The notes under the pieces are model-generated. The model worked only from the letters and a program-made list of their open reading frames with translations. It was not told where the DNA came from and searched no databases. A DNA stretch of 5,981 nucleotides, taken from NCBI GenBank assembly GCA_021792115.1, contig JAJYVI010000057.1, positions 1-5,981 on the forward strand, read 5' to 3'. This DNA comes from Microcaldota archaeon (GTDB lineage Archaea; Micrarchaeota; Micrarchaeia; Micrarchaeales; Micrarchaeaceae). The stretch's first letter is position 1. Every line of letters begins with the position of its first letter. The position numbers were made by a program, and so were the translations under genes. Below are positions 4,744-5,981 of this stretch, one piece after another.

Positions 4744-5981
4744 ATGTACAGCAAAAAAATAATTGAAGTATTATCAGAAAACAAAATAAACCCTGGAGAT
4801 TTGGTTAATATTGAACCTGACGGCATAACTGGAGAGATAATGCCAAAACCTGATTCAAGTGATAGTGACATTCTTGTCATCAAATTAAAAAATGGGTATA
4901 ATGTTGGTATTGAATTCGGGCCTGAAACTAAAATTAAAAAAATAAGGGATGCAGATTTTAAATTTGAATTTCCAAAGTCCGATATTTCGCATGCAGCAGG
5001 GCTTCCTGATATAGCTCTGATTTACACCGGAGGAACAATAGGCAGCAAAGTAGATTATAAAACAGGTGGCGTTTACATGCTGCTTAAGCCTGAAGAGCTG
5101 CTGCACGAAGCGCCTGAGCTTTCAAAGATTGCAAATATAAGTGTTGAAAACCTTTTCAGCATAGCAAGTGAGGATATGACATATATAGAATGGCAGAAGA
5201 TTGCATTAAAAATTTCAGAGCTTATAAAGAATAATAAAAATCTGAAAGGCATTGTCATAACCCATGGGACAGACACAATGCATTACACTGCAAGCGCATT
5301 GAGCTTTATGCTTGGAGATGTGCCTATTCCAGTAGTACTTACAGGATCGCAGCGCAGCAGTGATAGAGGTTCAAGTGATGCATTTATGAATCTTGTATGC
5401 TCTACGTATATTGCATCAAAATCAGACATTGCAGAGGTCGGAATATGCATGCACAATTCTTCAAATGATGATTTCTGTGCATTCATACGCGGCACAAAGG
5501 CAAGAAAAATGCATACTTCTAGGAGAGATGCATTTAAGCCTGTAAATGACAAACCAATAGTGCTTGTTTCGCATAGTGGTGAAATAGAAATTATAGGCGA
5601 ACATAAAAAAAGGCATGATGTAATAAACTATGCACAGCCAAGAATTGAATTTGAAAGCAAAGTCGCGCTTATTAAAGTTTACCCGAATTCTGATCCTCGG
5701 ATAATAGATTTTTATATAGATAAAAAGTACAGAGGCATTATTCTTGAGGGTACTGGACTTGGCCATGTACCAGTATCTGGCACACATGAAGATTTAAAGT
5801 GGACAGAGACTATAAAAAGAGCATTAGATGCAGGAATCGTCGTGGGAATGACATCTCAGTGCATATTTGGAAGGACAAATCCATATGTTTATAGGAATCT
5901 CAGGATTTTAAGTGAGCTTGGTGTTGTTTACTGCGAAGATATGATGCCTGAAACTGCTTATGTAAAATTGGGGTGGCTACT
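4744..5981 (+). CDS. gatD: Glu-tRNA(Gln) amidotransferase subunit D, C-terminus cut by right edge
   Basis: GatD is the asparaginase-like subunit of the archaeal GatDE complex. It releases ammonia from glutamine or asparagine, which GatE uses to convert Glu-tRNA(Gln) to Gln-tRNA(Gln). The frame is open for 412 codons to the window edge; the family is about 420-440 residues, so little is missing. Seen: an N-terminal beta-barrel region (about 16-60) with GDLVNIE and KLKNGYNVGIEF, then the amidase domain with YTGGTIGSKVDYKTGGVY (94-111; nucleophile Thr95), THGTDTMHYTASALSFM (173-189; Thr176, Asp177), GSQRSSDRGSSDA (201-213), RKMHTSRRDAF (254-264; Lys255 of the Thr-Asp-Lys set), GTGLGHVP (336-343), MTSQCIFGR (369-377) and CEDMMPETAYVKL (397-409). 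I chose the ATG at 4744; the frame is closed by a stop at 4717-4719 and has no better start. There is no clear ribosome binding site, consistent with translation coupled to the nuclease gene. gatE is expected nearby but is not here. Confidence 0.97.
   Translation, partial: MYSKKIIEVLSENKINPGDLVNIEPDGITGEIMPKPDSSDSDILVIKLKNGYNVGIEFGPETKIKKIRDADFKFEFPKSDISHAAGLPDIALIYTGGTIGSKVDYKTGGVYMLLKPEELLHEAPELSKIANISVENLFSIASEDMTYIEWQKIALKISELIKNNKNLKGIVITHGTDTMHYTASALSFMLGDVPIPVVLTGSQRSSDRGSSDAFMNLVCSTYIASKSDIAEVGICMHNSSNDDFCAFIRGTKARKMHTSRRDAFKPVNDKPIVLVSHSGEIEIIGEHKKRHDVINYAQPRIEFESKVALIKVYPNSDPRIIDFYIDKKYRGIILEGTGLGHVPVSGTHEDLKWTETIKRALDAGIVVGMTSQCIFGRTNPYVYRNLRILSELGVVYCEDMMPETAYVKLGWL

Noticed and set aside
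4403..5787. Several minus-strand ORFs of 64-108 residues inside the nuclease and gatD genes
   Set aside because: All lie opposite well-conserved coding sequence and show no family motif; shadow frames.

Overview
The window looks archaeal. The evidence is a GatD subunit of the archaeal Glu-tRNA(Gln) amidotransferase, a short-chain isoprenyl diphosphate synthase of the archaeal type, a MEMO/AmmeMemoRadiSam-B protein, a one-domain beta-CASP-type nuclease, a GGTGA ribosome binding site and TATA-box promoters with short leaders. The DNA is AT-rich, uses ATA, AGA and AGG codons freely and is tightly packed (13-nt gap and 8-nt overlap). A small-genome archaeon (DPANN such as Micrarchaeota, or a Thermoplasmata relative) would fit. 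That placement is an inference from the style of the proteins and is not secure.

Layout. Positions 1-604 (minus) hold the N-terminal two thirds of a geranylgeranyl/farnesyl-type diphosphate synthase, cut by the left edge. Positions 739-888 (minus) hold a 49-residue YHS (TRASH-like) metal-binding protein followed by a T-tract terminator. Positions 1021-3561 hold a three-gene minus-strand run, in transcription order trxB (thioredoxin reductase), an uncharacterised Zn-knuckle protein, and a MEMO-family protein. The last two genes overlap. Positions 3562-3767 are an extremely AT-rich divergent promoter region with short tandem 9-mers. From 3768 the strand switches: an MBL/beta-CASP-like nuclease is followed 13 nt later by gatD, which runs off the right edge with only its last few residues missing.

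How they may work together. The plus-strand pair serves RNA and translation: a probable RNA/DNA-processing nuclease plus the subunit that supplies ammonia for Gln-tRNA(Gln) formation, with gatE expected nearby outside the window. The minus-strand run has a thiol and metal theme: a CxxC flavoenzyme, a CxxC...CxxH protein, a MEMO protein with all its His/Cys metal ligands, and then the YHS protein. Whether this is a functional redox/metal module or chance neighbourhood cannot be settled from the sequence. No tRNA, rRNA, CRISPR array or insertion sequence was seen, and no gene-free stretch exceeds about 210 bases.
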